Of a stretch of 64,000 nt of DNA, positions 1 to 9,206 are shown one piece after another. The notes below the pieces were generated by a model. It made no database searches, was not told the DNA's origin, and saw only the letters and a list, made by a program, of their open reading frames with translations. Both the position numbers and the translations under genes were made by a program. The DNA is taken from positions 124,001 to 188,000 of the forward strand of contig NZ_BATJ01000010.1 in NCBI RefSeq assembly GCF_000467125.1, written 5' to 3'. The stretch comes from Vibrio proteolyticus NBRC 13287 (GTDB lineage Bacteria > Pseudomonadota > Gammaproteobacteria > Enterobacterales > Vibrionaceae). The number at the start of each line of letters is the position of its first letter. Within the stretch, counting starts at the first letter, position 1.

Positions 1-138
1 TTGATCTTCTGTCAGGCGAACCATTTTCGCCGCAATGATGGTCAGACCCGCTTTTTCAATACGATGGTAAATCTCACCAATCAGATTACGTTCGACTGCA
101 TCGGGCTTAATAATAGAAAATGTTCTTTCCAGAGCCAT
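1..138 (-). CDS. ndk: Nucleoside diphosphate kinase, 5' part only
   Basis: This is the first 46 codons of a gene cut off by the window edge. NDK transfers the terminal phosphate from ATP to nucleoside diphosphates through a phosphohistidine and balances the cytosolic NTP and dNTP pools. The visible N-terminus begins [18 protein letters not shown], the family signature, with the ATP-contacting Lys at residue 11. The active-site histidine lies outside the window. It follows pepB on the same strand across a 72-base gap that holds a strong hairpin. The ndk-pepB-iscX order is the usual one in enteric bacteria and vibrios. Confidence 0.95.
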   Translation of the reverse strand, partial: MALERTFSIIKPDAVERNLIGEIYHRIEKAGLTIIAAKMVRLTEDQ

Positions 139-178
139 AAGAGGTATCCTTCTACTTCATATCATTGTAGTTATAAGT

Positions 179-203
179 CTGGTTCCGCTGTTCGCGGAAC
201 CAG
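179..203 (-). terminator. Hairpin between pepB and ndk
   Basis: A perfect 10-bp stem (CTGGTTCCGC at 179-188, GCGGAACCAG at 194-203) with a 5-nt loop lies just after the pepB stop. On the minus strand it is followed by ACTTATAACT rather than a clean U-run. It may be a weak or factor-assisted terminator, or an RNA-processing or stability hairpin ahead of ndk. Confidence 0.5.
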
Positions 204-210
204 TAATACT

Positions 211-1509
211 TTATTTGTCGGCCTGCTCCACCAGCACTCGGGCCAGTGTACGCACGCCCATACCGGTGGCACCCGCCGCCCATTTGTCTGACGCCGCTTT
301 ACGGTAAGTACCTGCACAGTCAAAGTGCAGCCAGCCGTGCTTATAATCGTCGACAAAGTAGGACAAGAACGCCGCGGCTGTGCTGGCGCCCGGAGAGTAG
401 TCACCAGAGCTGATGTTCGACAGATCCGCAAAGCTAGAAGGCAACATCTCACGGTGGAAATCAGCCACAGGCAGTGGCCACAAACCTTCCTGTTCATGAC
501 GAGCGGCCGTCAGTGCCTGATGAGACAACTCATCGTCAAAGCTCATCAACGCATGGTAATCGTTACCAAGCGCATTCTTGGCCGCGCCCGTCAAGGTCGC
601 GCAGTCAATGATCAGTTGCGGCTGTTGCTCTGAAGCGTAAATCAGACCATCGGCCAACACCAAGCGACCTTCAGCATCGGTGTTCATGATTTCGACAGTT
701 GTCCCGTTTTTGTAAGTGATGATGTCACCCAGTTTCAGCGCACGACCAGAAACCATGTTTTCAGCACAGCACAGGATCAATTTTACCCGCTTGTTCAGGC
801 CACGCATGATGGCCAGTCCCAGGCCACCGGTAATAGTGCCGGCGCCGCCCATGTCTGCTTTCATTGCCGACATAAAATTCGATGGTTTCAGGCTGTAACC
901 ACCAGAGTCGAACGTAATACCTTTGCCCACCAGACAGGCGAATACCGGTGCATTCTCATCCCCTGTCGGGTTGAAGTCGAGCTGCAGCATGGCGGAGGTA
1001 CGTTCAGAGCCACGCCCCACGGCAAAAATGCCTTCCCAGCCTTCGGCCAGAAGATCGCGATCTTTCACGATGCGGCTGGTAACGGTACCTTCAGGAGCCA
1101 CGGACTTGATAAACTCCGACGCCAGCGTCGCCAACTGACGTGGTGCAATTTCTTCCGCACTTTTGTTGATAATATCGCGTGTCCAGTCAGCCGCTTTAAT
1201 ACGAGCCAGCAACTCATGTTGCTCGCCTTCTGCCAGCGTTGACCATTCTAGCTGGTTGTTCTTTTTCGGATTACGGTAACCTTGATGAAAAGTCCAGATC
1301 GTCTCCAGATCCCAACCATCACCGGCGAGTGAGATTGTACGAATACCCTGTGCATCTAATTTGCGCGCCGCTCGCTGAATCGCGTCCTGAGCATTCCCCT
1401 GAGTCAGGTGAATGGTGGTGCCATTTTCAGAAAATGAGAGCAGTGCCTTGTCTCCCCACTGAGGCTGGGCAGGTTCACGGCTGATAAAAACTGACATATG
1501 TGCAGACAT
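211..1509 (-). CDS. pepB: Peptidase B (M17 leucyl aminopeptidase family)
   Basis: This is a cytosolic two-metal aminopeptidase that finishes degradation of short peptides. The 432-residue product is close to the usual PepB length of about 427. The M17 metal ligands are visible as K196, D201, D219, D278 and E280, with catalytic K208 and R282; the signature NTDAEGR spans 276-282. I chose the ATG preceded by AGGAGAAACC; an upstream in-frame start would add 13 residues but lacks a ribosome site. It lies downstream of iscX, separated by a terminator-like hairpin, so it probably has its own promoter besides any read-through from the isc operon. Confidence 0.95.
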   Translation of the reverse strand: MSAHMSVFISREPAQPQWGDKALLSFSENGTTIHLTQGNAQDAIQRAARKLDAQGIRTISLAGDGWDLETIWTFHQGYRNPKKNNQLEWSTLAEGEQHELLARIKAADWTRDIINKSAEEIAPRQLATLASEFIKSVAPEGTVTSRIVKDRDLLAEGWEGIFAVGRGSERTSAMLQLDFNPTGDENAPVFACLVGKGITFDSGGYSLKPSNFMSAMKADMGGAGTITGGLGLAIMRGLNKRVKLILCCAENMVSGRALKLGDIITYKNGTTVEIMNTDAEGRLVLADGLIYASEQQPQLIIDCATLTGAAKNALGNDYHALMSFDDELSHQALTAARHEQEGLWPLPVADFHREMLPSSFADLSNISSGDYSPGASTAAAFLSYFVDDYKHGWLHFDCAGTYRKAASDKWAAGATGMGVRTLARVLVEQADK

Positions 1510-1601
1510 GGTTTCTCCTTGTCTTTCCGCGGCTTTGCCTGGCCGCACTATTCATAACCATCGAATGTTAGCATTATGTAGGGTAAAAATGTCAACTTGA
1601 G

Positions 1602-1632
1602 AAAAAAACGGACCATAAGGTCCGCTTTTTTT
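1602..1632 (-). terminator. Terminator between iscX and pepB, could act both ways
   Basis: The palindrome CGGACCATAAGGTCCG (1609-1624) is flanked by seven A residues on one side and eight T residues on the other. Read on the minus strand it is a hairpin followed by TTTTTTT, the form of an intrinsic terminator, placed at the end of the isc operon before pepB. Confidence 0.8.
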
Positions 1633-1675
1633 AGTAAGAATTGTTAACTGCGCAGGGTTTTGCCAAGCGAAATGC

Positions 1676-1870
1676 TTAGTCCATTTCGTCCATCCAGCAC
1701 AGTATCACCGCTTCGAGGATTTTCTCGTTTGAGCGGTTAGGCTCATCGTCAAAATCCTCCAAATCCAGAATCCACTGATGCAGATCGGTAAAACGTACGT
1801 TTTTCGGATCGATGTCCGGAAATTTATCACACAGTTCAATCGCAATATCGCGCGAATCAGTCCATTTCAT
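1676..1870 (-). CDS. iscX: IscX, acidic Fe-S assembly adaptor
   Basis: This 64-residue acidic protein is the last gene of the isc operon. IscX (YfhJ) binds the cysteine desulfurase IscS and iron and tunes the rate of cluster assembly, partly in competition with CyaY. The sequence starts [19 protein letters not shown] and contains FTDLHQWI, both typical. Length and position directly after fdx match the family. The fdx-iscX spacing is about 55 bases, so cotranscription is likely. A terminator-like hairpin follows the stop. Confidence 0.95.
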   Translation of the reverse strand: MKWTDSRDIAIELCDKFPDIDPKNVRFTDLHQWILDLEDFDDEPNRSNEKILEAVILCWMDEMD

Positions 1871-1925
1871 AACGGTTTCCTGTCTTACTCACAGCGGTTA
1901 CCCTGAGTATAACCGCCATGCATGA

Positions 1926-2264
1926 TTAGTGATCTTCTTTCGCCAGGTTAATGGTGTAACGAGGGATCTCAACCACTAAGTCCTCATCGGCCACTTTCGC
2001 CTGACAGCCCAAACGGGATTCTGGCTCCAGCCCCCAGGCTTTATCCAGCATATCATCTTCCAGCTCATCACTTTCATCAAGCGAATCAAAGCCTTCACGG
2101 ATAATCACGTGGCAAGTCGTACACGCGCACGACTTCTCACACGCGTGTTCGATCGCAATGCCGTTTTTCAACGCAACGTCCAATACCGTTTCGCCTTCGC
2201 TGGCTTCAAGTACCGCCCCTTCCGGGCAAAGATCCTGATGAGGGAGAACAACAATTTTTGGCAT
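1926..2264 (-). CDS. fdx: ISC-type [2Fe-2S] ferredoxin
   Basis: This 112-residue adrenodoxin-like ferredoxin supplies electrons during Fe-S cluster assembly on IscU. The cluster ligands are Cys42, Cys48, Cys51 and Cys87, with the extra conserved Cys46 inside the loop CEKSCACTTC, the same spacing as in E. coli Fdx. The open frame continues 41 codons upstream into hscA, but the start MPKIVVLPHQ matches the family and follows the hscA stop by 13 bases, so I placed the start there. It is the seventh gene of the isc operon. Confidence 0.96.
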   Translation of the reverse strand: MPKIVVLPHQDLCPEGAVLEASEGETVLDVALKNGIAIEHACEKSCACTTCHVIIREGFDSLDESDELEDDMLDKAWGLEPESRLGCQAKVADEDLVVEIPRYTINLAKEDH

Positions 2265-2277
2265 AGTTTTAATCTCT

Positions 2278-4131
2278 TTAAATATCGTCGACAGACTGAC
2301 CGGCCAGTGCGGCACGGATTGATTTGTCCATTCGGCGAGAGGCAAAATCCTGGCTCGCTTTATCGGTGTCCTTGATGCCCTGCTCAATCGCTGCTACATC
2401 ATCACCATTACGCCGTTCGATCAGCGATTCGATCGCGGTGACAAGCGCCTGACGCTCACTCTCACTGAGCAGCTCGTCGCCATCCGCTTGCATCGCTGCG
2501 ATCAGGCCTTCAATTACCCGATCCGCTTCCACACGCTGTTCCGCCAACGCACGCGCTTGCATGTCTTCTTTTGCGTGCGTCATTGAGTCTTTCAGCATAT
2601 TCGCCACTTCATCGTCACTCAGACCATACGAAGGCTTCACCTGAATCTCGGCCTGAATACCGGTGCTTTTCTCCATTGCGGTGACCGACAGCAAACCATC
2701 GGCGTCCACCTGATAGGTGACCCGAATGTGAGCAGCGCCTGCGGCCATAGGCGGAATGCCTTTCAGAGAGAAACGGGCTAACGAGCGGCAGTCATCCACC
2801 ATTTCTCGCTCTCCCTGCACCACATGCACTGCCATCGCGGTCTGGCCATCTTTAAACGTGGTGAACTCCTGCGCACGCGCCACCGGAATCGTGGTGTTGC
2901 GCGGAATGATTTTCTCCACTAAACCGCCCATGGTTTCAATACCGAGAGACAGCGGAATCACATCCAGCAGTAGCATCTCAGAATCTGGCTTGTTTCCGGC
3001 CAGTACATCCGCTTGCAGGCCGGCGCCAATGGCAACCACTTCATCCGGATTAATGCTGGTCAGCGGGGTGCGATTGAAAAACTCCCCCACCATATCGCGG
3101 ACCAGCGGCGTACGCGTCGACCCACCGACCATCACCACATCCTGGACTTCATCGGTGTCCACGTCCGCATCTTTCAGTGCGCGGCGGCATGACATCAGCG
3201 TTTTTTTCACCAGAGGGCGAATCAAATCATCAAATTCATCACGGCTCAGCGTACCTTGCCACCCCAGCACATCAAGCTCGGCGACGTCGCGGTCTGATAA
3301 CGCAATTTTGGCCGCTGTGGCTGCATTGAGTAACGCGCGGTTGTCGCCAGCACTCAACGGCCCGTCAATGCCAATTTTGGCTTGCAGATGTTCAGCCACC
3401 AGATGGTCAAAATCATCGCCACCCAGCGCAGAGTCACCGCCCGTGGCCAGCACTTCAAATACCCCTTTCGACAGGCGAAGAATCGAAATATCGAATGTGC
3501 CGCCACCCAGATCGTAGACCGCTATCACCCCTTCCTGACCGGAATCAAGGCCGTAGGCGATCGCCGCCGCCGTCGGCTCATTGAGCAAACGCAAGACATG
3601 TAGACCCGCCAGACGGGCTGCGTCTTTCGTACTGGCACGCTGTGCATCATCGAAATACGCAGGGACGGTAATCACAACCCCGGACAACTCGCCACCCAGA
3701 GTATGTTCGGCGCGTTGAGCCAGTGATTTCAGAATCTCAGCCGAGACCTGAACCGGGTTTTTCGCGCCCTGTTCCGTTTGCAGTACCGGCAGGCCATTCT
3801 CACTTTCACTGAACTGATAAGGCAGTGTCGGATAACGTTGCTGGATGTCAGCCAGTGAACGGCCAATCAGGCGTTTTACAGAAATAATGGTATTTTGCGG
3901 GTCTTGCTGCGCCTTATCTCGGGCGGCATAACCCACTTGCGTGTCTTCTTTGGCATAATGCACAACAGACGGCAGAATGCTTCTGCCTTGCTCATCGGTC
4001 AGCGTTGCCGCACTGCCACTGCGTACGGACGCCACCAAAGAGTTTGTTGTCCCCAGATCGATCCCCGCTGCCAGCTTATGCTCGTGTGGCGCGCTACTCT
4101 GACCTGGCTCTGCAATTTGAAGTAATGCCAT
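2278..4131 (-). CDS. hscA: HscA, Hsp70-class chaperone for Fe-S assembly
   Basis: This 617-residue specialised Hsp70 acts with the J-protein HscB to help release or transfer clusters from IscU by binding its LPPVK motif. The N-terminal ATPase domain shows [12 protein letters not shown] near residue 24 and [10 protein letters not shown]; the substrate domain follows from about residue 390. Length matches E. coli HscA (616). It lies 36 bases downstream of hscB and just upstream of fdx, in the standard isc order. Long antisense reading frames over this gene are codon-composition shadows. Confidence 0.97.
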   Translation of the reverse strand: MALLQIAEPGQSSAPHEHKLAAGIDLGTTNSLVASVRSGSAATLTDEQGRSILPSVVHYAKEDTQVGYAARDKAQQDPQNTIISVKRLIGRSLADIQQRYPTLPYQFSESENGLPVLQTEQGAKNPVQVSAEILKSLAQRAEHTLGGELSGVVITVPAYFDDAQRASTKDAARLAGLHVLRLLNEPTAAAIAYGLDSGQEGVIAVYDLGGGTFDISILRLSKGVFEVLATGGDSALGGDDFDHLVAEHLQAKIGIDGPLSAGDNRALLNAATAAKIALSDRDVAELDVLGWQGTLSRDEFDDLIRPLVKKTLMSCRRALKDADVDTDEVQDVVMVGGSTRTPLVRDMVGEFFNRTPLTSINPDEVVAIGAGLQADVLAGNKPDSEMLLLDVIPLSLGIETMGGLVEKIIPRNTTIPVARAQEFTTFKDGQTAMAVHVVQGEREMVDDCRSLARFSLKGIPPMAAGAAHIRVTYQVDADGLLSVTAMEKSTGIQAEIQVKPSYGLSDDEVANMLKDSMTHAKEDMQARALAEQRVEADRVIEGLIAAMQADGDELLSESERQALVTAIESLIERRNGDDVAAIEQGIKDTDKASQDFASRRMDKSIRAALAGQSVDDI

Positions 4132-4167
4132 TATGGGTCCTTTTTCGGTTCCTTGTTGAAGCGCGGG

Positions 4168-4683
4168 TTAGCCCGCTAACTTGTCTTCAACCAGTTCAAT
4201 CTCGTGTTTTAACTTGGCGACAAATTTGAGTTTGCGTACACGATCAGCGGCTTCATTCCACAACCCGCTATCCAGTTCGCGCTCGACTTCCGCCAGATGA
4301 TGTCGGTACATTTTGCTGACCTTGCTGTCAAAGTCAAAAAGTCGATCCATCGCATCGCTGTCATCCGCCAGCGATTCCAACTCTTCGCGCAGTTCCATCT
4401 GCTCCATCAGGAACATGGGATCCTGCATCGTCTGCTGCTCACCGCGGATTTCTACCCCATTTTCAGCCAACAGGTACTCCGCACGCGAGAGCGGATTTTT
4501 CAGCACTTGGTAGGCGTCATTGATCTGCGCTGCTTTTTGCACGGCTAACAGGCGATCTCGCTCGGAAGCTGAGGCAAAGTTGTCTGGGTGGAATCGCTTT
4601 TGCAGTTCACGGAACTGAGAAGAAAGAAGGCTACCATCCAGCTGAAACTGACTTGGTAGCCCAAATAATTCAAAATGGTTCAT
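4168..4683 (-). CDS. hscB: HscB, J-domain co-chaperone of HscA
   Basis: This 171-residue co-chaperone brings IscU to HscA and stimulates its ATPase. The N-terminal J domain carries the HPD motif at residues 32-34 (FHPDNFA), and a helical C-terminal domain that binds IscU follows. Length equals E. coli HscB. The gene lies between iscA and hscA on the same strand; the iscA-hscB gap contains a short GC-rich hairpin that could adjust relative mRNA stability. Confidence 0.97.
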   Translation of the reverse strand: MNHFELFGLPSQFQLDGSLLSSQFRELQKRFHPDNFASASERDRLLAVQKAAQINDAYQVLKNPLSRAEYLLAENGVEIRGEQQTMQDPMFLMEQMELREELESLADDSDAMDRLFDFDSKVSKMYRHHLAEVERELDSGLWNEAADRVRKLKFVAKLKHEIELVEDKLAG

Positions 4684-4708
4684 AGCATTCGCTCAGGATA
4701 GTCAGTGC

Positions 4709-4724
4709 CGGGCCAGACGGCCCG
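4709..4724 (-). other. Short hairpin between iscA and hscB
   Basis: CGGGCC (4709-4714) and GGCCCG (4719-4724) form a 6-bp GC stem with loop AGAC, in the gap after the iscA stop. On the transcript it is not followed by a U-run, so it is more likely an intercistronic stability or processing element than a terminator. Confidence 0.5.
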
Positions 4725-4735
4725 ACGGTTTTTGC

Positions 4736-5059
4736 TCAAACGTTGAAACTCTCACCACAACCGCATTCGCTTTTCGCATTCGGGTTGTTGAATTCAAAAC
4801 CTTCGTTAAGGCCTTCTTTGACGTAATCCAGCTCGGTACCATCGAGGTAGACCATGCTTTTTGCATCAATGATGATTTTCACGCCGTTATGTTCAAAAAC
4901 CTGATCTTCTTCATTCAGATCGTCAACAAACTCCAGCACATACGCCATACCTGAACACCCAGTCGTTTTCACGCCCAGACGCAAACCGATACCTTTGCCT
5001 CGATTTTCCAGGAATGTTCTCACGCGGGATGCTGCGTTTTCAGTCAGAGTGATGGCCAT
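4736..5059 (-). CDS. iscA: IscA, A-type Fe-S carrier
   Basis: This 107-residue protein binds iron or Fe-S clusters and delivers [4Fe-4S] clusters to apoproteins. The three conserved cysteines are Cys35 (TTGCSGMAY), Cys99 and Cys101 (CGCGESF at the C-terminus), in exactly the E. coli positions. It lies between iscU and hscB. Both flanking gaps contain perfect GC-rich hairpins, a feature discussed as a finding. Confidence 0.97.
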   Translation of the reverse strand: MAITLTENAASRVRTFLENRGKGIGLRLGVKTTGCSGMAYVLEFVDDLNEEDQVFEHNGVKIIIDAKSMVYLDGTELDYVKEGLNEGFEFNNPNAKSECGCGESFNV

Positions 5060-5094
5060 ACTGCACCTTTATCGTTGTCTGTTAGGTCGAACGA

Positions 5095-5117
5095 ATGGGG
5101 AGCAAAGGGCTCCCCAT
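5095..5117 (-). other. Intercistronic hairpin between iscU and iscA
   Basis: A perfect 9-bp stem, ATGGGGAGC (5095-5103) with GCTCCCCAT (5109-5117), has a 5-nt loop. It lies after the iscU stop. On the minus strand the sequence beyond the hairpin is CGTTCG rather than a U-run, so simple termination is unlikely. It may stabilise the upstream iscRSU part of the transcript. Confidence 0.6.
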
Positions 5118-5128
5118 AATTTAAAGTC

Positions 5129-5512
5129 TTACTGTTGGTGTTTTTTCTTGTAATCTGCAACCGCGGCTTTGATCGCGTCTTCAGCCAGAATTGAACAGTG
5201 AACTTTCACCGGAGGCAGTTCCAGCTCTTCCGCGATTTCAGCGTTTTTGATTGCTGCCGCTTCGTCGATTGACTTGCCTTTCACCCACTCAGTAACCAGT
5301 GAACTTGAAGCGATTGCACTACCACAACCGTACGTTTTGAACTTCGCATCTTCGATAATGCCTTCTGGCGTTACCTTGATTTGCAGTTTCATTACGTCAC
5401 CACAAGCTGGGGCACCGACCATACCGCTACCAATGCTTGGGTCTTCTTTGTCGAACGAACCTACGTTACGTGGGTTCTCGTAGTGATCAATTACTTTTTC
5501 GCTATATGCCAT
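5129..5512 (-). CDS. iscU: IscU, Fe-S cluster scaffold
   Basis: This 127-residue scaffold is the protein on which IscS, Fdx and iron build [2Fe-2S] clusters. The three ligand cysteines are Cys37 (next to conserved Asp39), Cys63 and Cys106. The HscA recognition motif LPPVK is at 99-103. It follows iscS by about 40 bases and is the third gene of the operon. Confidence 0.98.
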   Translation of the reverse strand: MAYSEKVIDHYENPRNVGSFDKEDPSIGSGMVGAPACGDVMKLQIKVTPEGIIEDAKFKTYGCGSAIASSSLVTEWVKGKSIDEAAAIKNAEIAEELELPPVKVHCSILAEDAIKAAVADYKKKHQQ

Positions 5513-5553
5513 GATAAATTACCTCGAATCCTCTACTTCTGTCCTTGGAACGA

Positions 5554-6768
5554 TTAGTGATGCGCCCATTCAACGGTGCTCAAATCGACTCCCTCTTTGT
5601 ACATATCCCATAGAGGAGACATGTCACGCAGCTTGTTAACCGCTACGCGGATTTGTTCAATTGCGTAATCCACTTCTTCTTCGCTCGTGAAACGACCGAA
5701 TGAGAAACGGATTGAGCTGTGAGCCAGCTCATCGTCCAGACCCAAAGCACGCAGTACGTACGACGGTTCCAAACTGGCTGATGTACAAGCACTGCCTGAC
5801 GAGACCGCCAGGTCTTTCAGAGACATCAGCAGCGATTCACCTTCAACGAACGCAAAGCTGATGTTCAGGTTATTTGGCAGACGCTGCTCCAAATCACCAT
5901 TGATTGTGACCGCTTCCAGATCTTTTACGCCATCCAGCAGACGGTTACGCAATGCCAGAGCGTGATCGTAATCTTTCTGCATGTCTTCTTTTGCAATGCG
6001 GAATGCTTCACCCATACCAACGATCTGGTGGGTTGCCAGTGTGCCTGAACGGAATCCACGTTCGTGGCCACCACCGTGCATCTGGGCTTCCAGACGGATA
6101 CGTGGTTTACGGCGAACGTACAGGGCACCGATGCCTTTCGGGCCGTAAATCTTGTGCGCCGACAGAGAAATCAGGTCTACTTTCATTTCCTGAACATCGA
6201 TCGGCAATTTACCCGCAGATTGCGCAGCATCAACATGGAAGACAATCTTACGCTCACGACACAGTTCACCGATCGCGGTGATGTCTTGAATCACACCGAT
6301 TTCGTTGTTCACGTGCATGATTGACACCAGAACCGTGTCATCACGCATGGCTGCCTGCAGTTTGTTCAGGTCGATAAGACCATTTGACTCAGGCTCCAGG
6401 TACGTCACTTCGAAACCTTCACGTTCCAGCTGACGACATGGGTCAAGCACCGCTTTATGCTCTGTTTTACACGTGATGATGTGTTTGCCTTTCTTATTGT
6501 AGAAATGCGCCACACCTTTGATCGCCAAGTTGTCCGACTCCGTCGCACCAGAAGTGAAGACAATCTCACGCGGGTCCGCGTTCAGCAGGTCAGCAATCTG
6601 CTCACGAGCCGTGTCCACTGCTTCCTCTGCCTGCCAGCCATAACGGTGCGAACGTGACGCCGGGTTACCGAATGCGCCATCCATTGTCATGTACTGAACC
6701 ATTTTTTCAGCAACGCGAGGATCGACCGGGCAGGTTGCTGAATAATCAAGATAAATAGGCAGTTTCAT
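5554..6768 (-). CDS. iscS: Cysteine desulfurase IscS
   Basis: This PLP enzyme converts L-cysteine to alanine and passes persulfide sulfur to IscU and to tRNA-thiolation partners such as TusA and ThiI. The 404-residue length equals E. coli IscS. The PLP lysine is K206 in [12 protein letters not shown], and the sulfur-carrying cysteine is C328 in [10 protein letters not shown] on the mobile loop. It is the second gene of the operon, 27 bases after iscR. Confidence 0.98.
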   Translation of the reverse strand: MKLPIYLDYSATCPVDPRVAEKMVQYMTMDGAFGNPASRSHRYGWQAEEAVDTAREQIADLLNADPREIVFTSGATESDNLAIKGVAHFYNKKGKHIITCKTEHKAVLDPCRQLEREGFEVTYLEPESNGLIDLNKLQAAMRDDTVLVSIMHVNNEIGVIQDITAIGELCRERKIVFHVDAAQSAGKLPIDVQEMKVDLISLSAHKIYGPKGIGALYVRRKPRIRLEAQMHGGGHERGFRSGTLATHQIVGMGEAFRIAKEDMQKDYDHALALRNRLLDGVKDLEAVTINGDLEQRLPNNLNISFAFVEGESLLMSLKDLAVSSGSACTSASLEPSYVLRALGLDDELAHSSIRFSFGRFTSEEEVDYAIEQIRVAVNKLRDMSPLWDMYKEGVDLSTVEWAHH

Positions 6769-6795
6769 TCTTTACTCCAATGTAAAACATTGCCG

Positions 6796-7302
6796 CTATG
6801 AGCGAACATTCACACCGATGGGGGCGGTGTTTGATTTTTTCTGTGCGAACCCATTGTTGACCGACAGCTCAATATCCTGACGATCTGAAATTTCCAGGAC
6901 TTCATTATCAATCATTAACTCACCCAGGGTGATGTTATTCAGGAAGTCGCTGATGCGTGAACTTAGATCACGCCAAAGTGTGTGAGTCAGACAGCGCGTA
7001 CCGCCCTGACAATCACCTTTACCATTGCATTTGGTCGCGTCCACAGACTCATCCACCGCAGCAATCACAGTGCCGATGGAAATCGTCGTCGCTTCTGCGC
7101 CGAGGCGGTAACCACCGCCAGGACCACGCACGCTAGCCACCAGGCCTGCTTTGCGCAGTTTAGAAAACAGTTGCTCCAGATAAGAGAGCGAAATTCCCTG
7201 GCGTTCTGAAATATCCGCCAGTGGAACTGGGTTTTGTTGCGAATGCAGAGCCACATCTAACATGGCTGTTACCGCATATCTTCCTTTAGATGTAAGTCTC
7301 AT
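6796..7302 (-). CDS. iscR: IscR, Fe-S sensing Rrf2-family regulator
   Basis: This 168-residue Rrf2 winged-helix regulator represses the isc operon when it carries a [2Fe-2S] cluster. The ligands Cys92, Cys98, Cys104 and His107 are all present in [17 protein letters not shown]. It is the promoter-proximal gene; two abutting type 1 IscR sites lie immediately upstream, so classical autorepression is expected. In its apo form IscR controls further genes through type 2 sites. Confidence 0.98.
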   Translation of the reverse strand: MRLTSKGRYAVTAMLDVALHSQQNPVPLADISERQGISLSYLEQLFSKLRKAGLVASVRGPGGGYRLGAEATTISIGTVIAAVDESVDATKCNGKGDCQGGTRCLTHTLWRDLSSRISDFLNNITLGELMIDNEVLEISDRQDIELSVNNGFAQKKSNTAPIGVNVRS

Positions 7303-7345
7303 ATCACACCATATCCACTTTGTTTGTGTGGTATGAGTTTTTCAT

Positions 7346-7370
7346 ACCTGACTAAAATGGTCAAGTATTT
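7346..7370 (-). promoter_or_regulatory. IscR type 1 operator, promoter-proximal
   Basis: A 25-bp imperfect palindrome begins ATACCTGACT and ends GGTCAAGTAT, with an AAAAT centre. It fits the E. coli type 1 IscR consensus (ATA-GACT-AGTC-TAT arms). A candidate -35 TTGACC for iscR lies inside it on the minus strand. Confidence 0.85.
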
Positions 7371-7395
7371 ATTTGAGTAAATTAGTCAGGTATTT
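7371..7395 (-). promoter_or_regulatory. IscR type 1 operator, promoter-distal
   Basis: A second 25-bp site directly abuts the first. It begins TTATTTGAGT and ends TAGTCAGGTAT; the right arm matches the consensus better than the left. Two tandem sites upstream of iscR are typical of isc promoters. Confidence 0.75.
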
Positions 7396-7414
7396 AACCA
7401 CTAAATAAAAATGG

Positions 7415-8146
7415 TTATTTCTTATTCATCAGGCTTTTCTCTACCGCGGTTAAAACGCCACGTAAGATATTGATTTCTTGAGCCTCTGGTCTTGCTCGGC
7501 TAAACAGACGACGCAGTTTGTTCATCACCTGTCCTGGTTGCTGCTCAGAAATGAACTGGGTGTCCAGCATCACTTTTTCAAGGTGCTGGTAAAAACGTTC
7601 CAGCTCCTGATGGCGCGGATAGTCCTGTGCTTCTTGAGGCGGATACTGCTGTTGCTGGCGATTGAGATGTGCCATACGCACTTCGTAGCTCAAGGTTTGC
7701 ACCGCCATGGCCAGATTGAGCGAACTGTACTCCGGGTTTGCCGGAATGCAAACATGATAATGGCAACGTTGCAGCTCTTCATTGGTCAGACCGGTTCGTT
7801 CACGGCCAAACACCAGTGCGACCGGGTGTTGCTCACCTTCCACCGCAAAACGCTCACCGCATTCACGCGGCTCCAGCATCGGCCACTCCAGCGTTCGGGA
7901 ACGGGCACTTGACCCCACCACCAGACCGCAATCTGCAACCGCTTCTTCCAGCGTTGAAACCACGGGCGCATTCAAAGCGATTTCACTCGCTCCAGCCGCC
8001 AGTGCCACCGCCTGAGCATCCACTTCACATTGAGGGTCAACCAAAACCATCTGGCTCAGTCCCATCACTTTCATTGCTCTGGCAGCAGAGCCGATATTAC
8101 CTGAATGTGATGTGCCGACCAGCACGACTTTGACGTTATCTAACAT
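7415..8146 (-). CDS. trmJ: tRNA (cytidine/uridine-32-2'-O) methyltransferase TrmJ
   Basis: This SPOUT-class enzyme methylates the ribose of tRNA position 32 using S-adenosylmethionine. The 243-residue frame from [25 protein letters not shown] matches TrmJ, with the SPOUT motifs VFGRERTGL and [12 protein letters not shown] prefer the ATG at 8146 because the GGGG ribosome-binding run is about 10 bases upstream; an ATG four codons earlier is possible. It lies upstream of iscR on the same strand, about 110 bases apart, and a site resembling an IscR operator overlaps its own promoter region. Confidence 0.92.
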   Translation of the reverse strand: MLDNVKVVLVGTSHSGNIGSAARAMKVMGLSQMVLVDPQCEVDAQAVALAAGASEIALNAPVVSTLEEAVADCGLVVGSSARSRTLEWPMLEPRECGERFAVEGEQHPVALVFGRERTGLTNEELQRCHYHVCIPANPEYSSLNLAMAVQTLSYEVRMAHLNRQQQQYPPQEAQDYPRHQELERFYQHLEKVMLDTQFISEQQPGQVMNKLRRLFSRARPEAQEINILRGVLTAVEKSLMNKK

Positions 8147-8188
8147 GGATTTCATACCCCAAATGGAAAAGCCGCACGATATTAACAC

Positions 8189-8213
8189 ATACCTGAGTAA
8201 AATGGTCAGACCC
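8189..8213 (-). promoter_or_regulatory. Possible IscR site upstream of trmJ
   Basis: The sequence starting ATACCTGAGTAAAATGGTCA is identical at 19 of its first 20 bases to the proximal iscR operator at 7346. Only the last five bases diverge from the palindrome. It lies about 45 bases upstream of the trmJ start, in the trmJ-suhB intergenic region. Confidence 0.55.
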
Positions 8214-8273
8214 TCGAACTTTGTGCAACTAAAAGTTCAAAAAATAACCACTTCCTTTTTGAAAAAACTTTGA

Positions 8274-8290
8274 TATACTGCCGCCCGCTT
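8274..8290 (+). promoter_or_regulatory. Probable suhB -10 with GC-rich discriminator
   Basis: TATACT at 8274-8279 is followed at once by GCCGCCCGC. The -35 region is weak. A GC-rich discriminator after the -10 is typical of promoters under stringent (ppGpp) control, which would suit a gene tied to rRNA synthesis. This is an inference from sequence only. Confidence 0.4.
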
Positions 8291-8322
8291 TTTCGTTCTT
8301 TAACATCCGTTGGGAAACCCGT

Positions 8323-9126
8323 ATGCATCCAATGCTAAATATCGCTATTCGCGCTGCGCGAAAAGCAGGCAACCATATTGCTAAATCTCTAGAAAACGCC
8401 GAAAAAATCGAATCAACACAAAAAGGCATTAACGACTTTGTTACGAACGTAGACAAAGAAGCGGAAGCTATTATCGTTAGCACTATCAAAGCGTCATATC
8501 CTGAGCACTCAATCATCGCTGAAGAAGGCGGTCTGATGGAAGGCAAAGACAACGACGTACAATGGATCATCGACCCACTGGATGGCACCACAAACTTTGT
8601 AAAAGGTTTGCCTCACTTCTCTGTATCTATCGCGGTTCGCATCAAAGGCAAAACTGAAGTTGCCTGTGTTTACGATCCTATGCTGAATGAACTGTTCACC
8701 GCACAACGTGGTTCAGGTGCTCAGCTGAACAACGCACGTATCCGTGTTAAGCAACTGAAAGATCTGCAAGGTACTGTTCTGGCAACGGGCTTTCCGTTCA
8801 AGCAGAAACAACACTCTGAATCTTACTTCAAGATCATGACGTCACTGTTCACCGACGTTGCCGATTTCCGTCGCACTGGTTCTGCCGCTCTGGATCTGTG
8901 TTACGTGGCAGCGAACCGTGTCGATGGTTACTTTGAGCTGGGCCTGAAACCTTGGGATATGGCTGCAGGTGAGCTGATCGCTCGTGAAGCGGGGGCCATC
9001 ATCACCGATTTCGCCGGTGGTACTGATTACATGAAATCAGGCAATGTTGTCACCTCCAGCGCACGCGGTGTGAAAGGCATCCTAAAACACATCCGTGAAA
9101 ACGGCAACGAAGCGATGATGAAATAA
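8323..9126 (+). CDS. suhB: SuhB, inositol-1-monophosphatase family protein
   Basis: This 267-residue member of the Mg2+-dependent inositol monophosphatase family is, in E. coli, also a partner of the NusA/NusB/NusG antitermination complex on rRNA operons. Metal-binding motifs are EEGG near residues 67-70, DPLDGT at 84-89, and WDMAAGELIAREAGA near the C-terminus. It is divergent from trmJ-isc, the common arrangement in this group, and is followed by a good terminator. Confidence 0.97.
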   Translation: MHPMLNIAIRAARKAGNHIAKSLENAEKIESTQKGINDFVTNVDKEAEAIIVSTIKASYPEHSIIAEEGGLMEGKDNDVQWIIDPLDGTTNFVKGLPHFSVSIAVRIKGKTEVACVYDPMLNELFTAQRGSGAQLNNARIRVKQLKDLQGTVLATGFPFKQKQHSESYFKIMTSLFTDVADFRRTGSAALDLCYVAANRVDGYFELGLKPWDMAAGELIAREAGAIITDFAGGTDYMKSGNVVTSSARGVKGILKHIRENGNEAMMK

Positions 9127-9170
9127 TCGCGACTGTGTAATGCTAAGCCCGTCACGCTGATTACCAGTCT

Positions 9171-9206
9171 AAGCCCCTGCACCATAAGTGCCGGGGCTTT
9201 TTTTAT
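9171..9206 (+). terminator. suhB terminator
   Basis: Stem AAGCCCC (9171-9177) pairs with GGGGCTT (9193-9199), extended internally by GCAC/GTGC, and is followed by a run of T. The T-run overlaps the stop of the converging gene at 9203. Confidence 0.85.

Noticed and set aside
2756..3517. 253-residue open frame antisense to hscA
   Set aside because: Low-complexity Ser/Arg/Thr composition and complete overlap with a confident gene; a codon-composition shadow.
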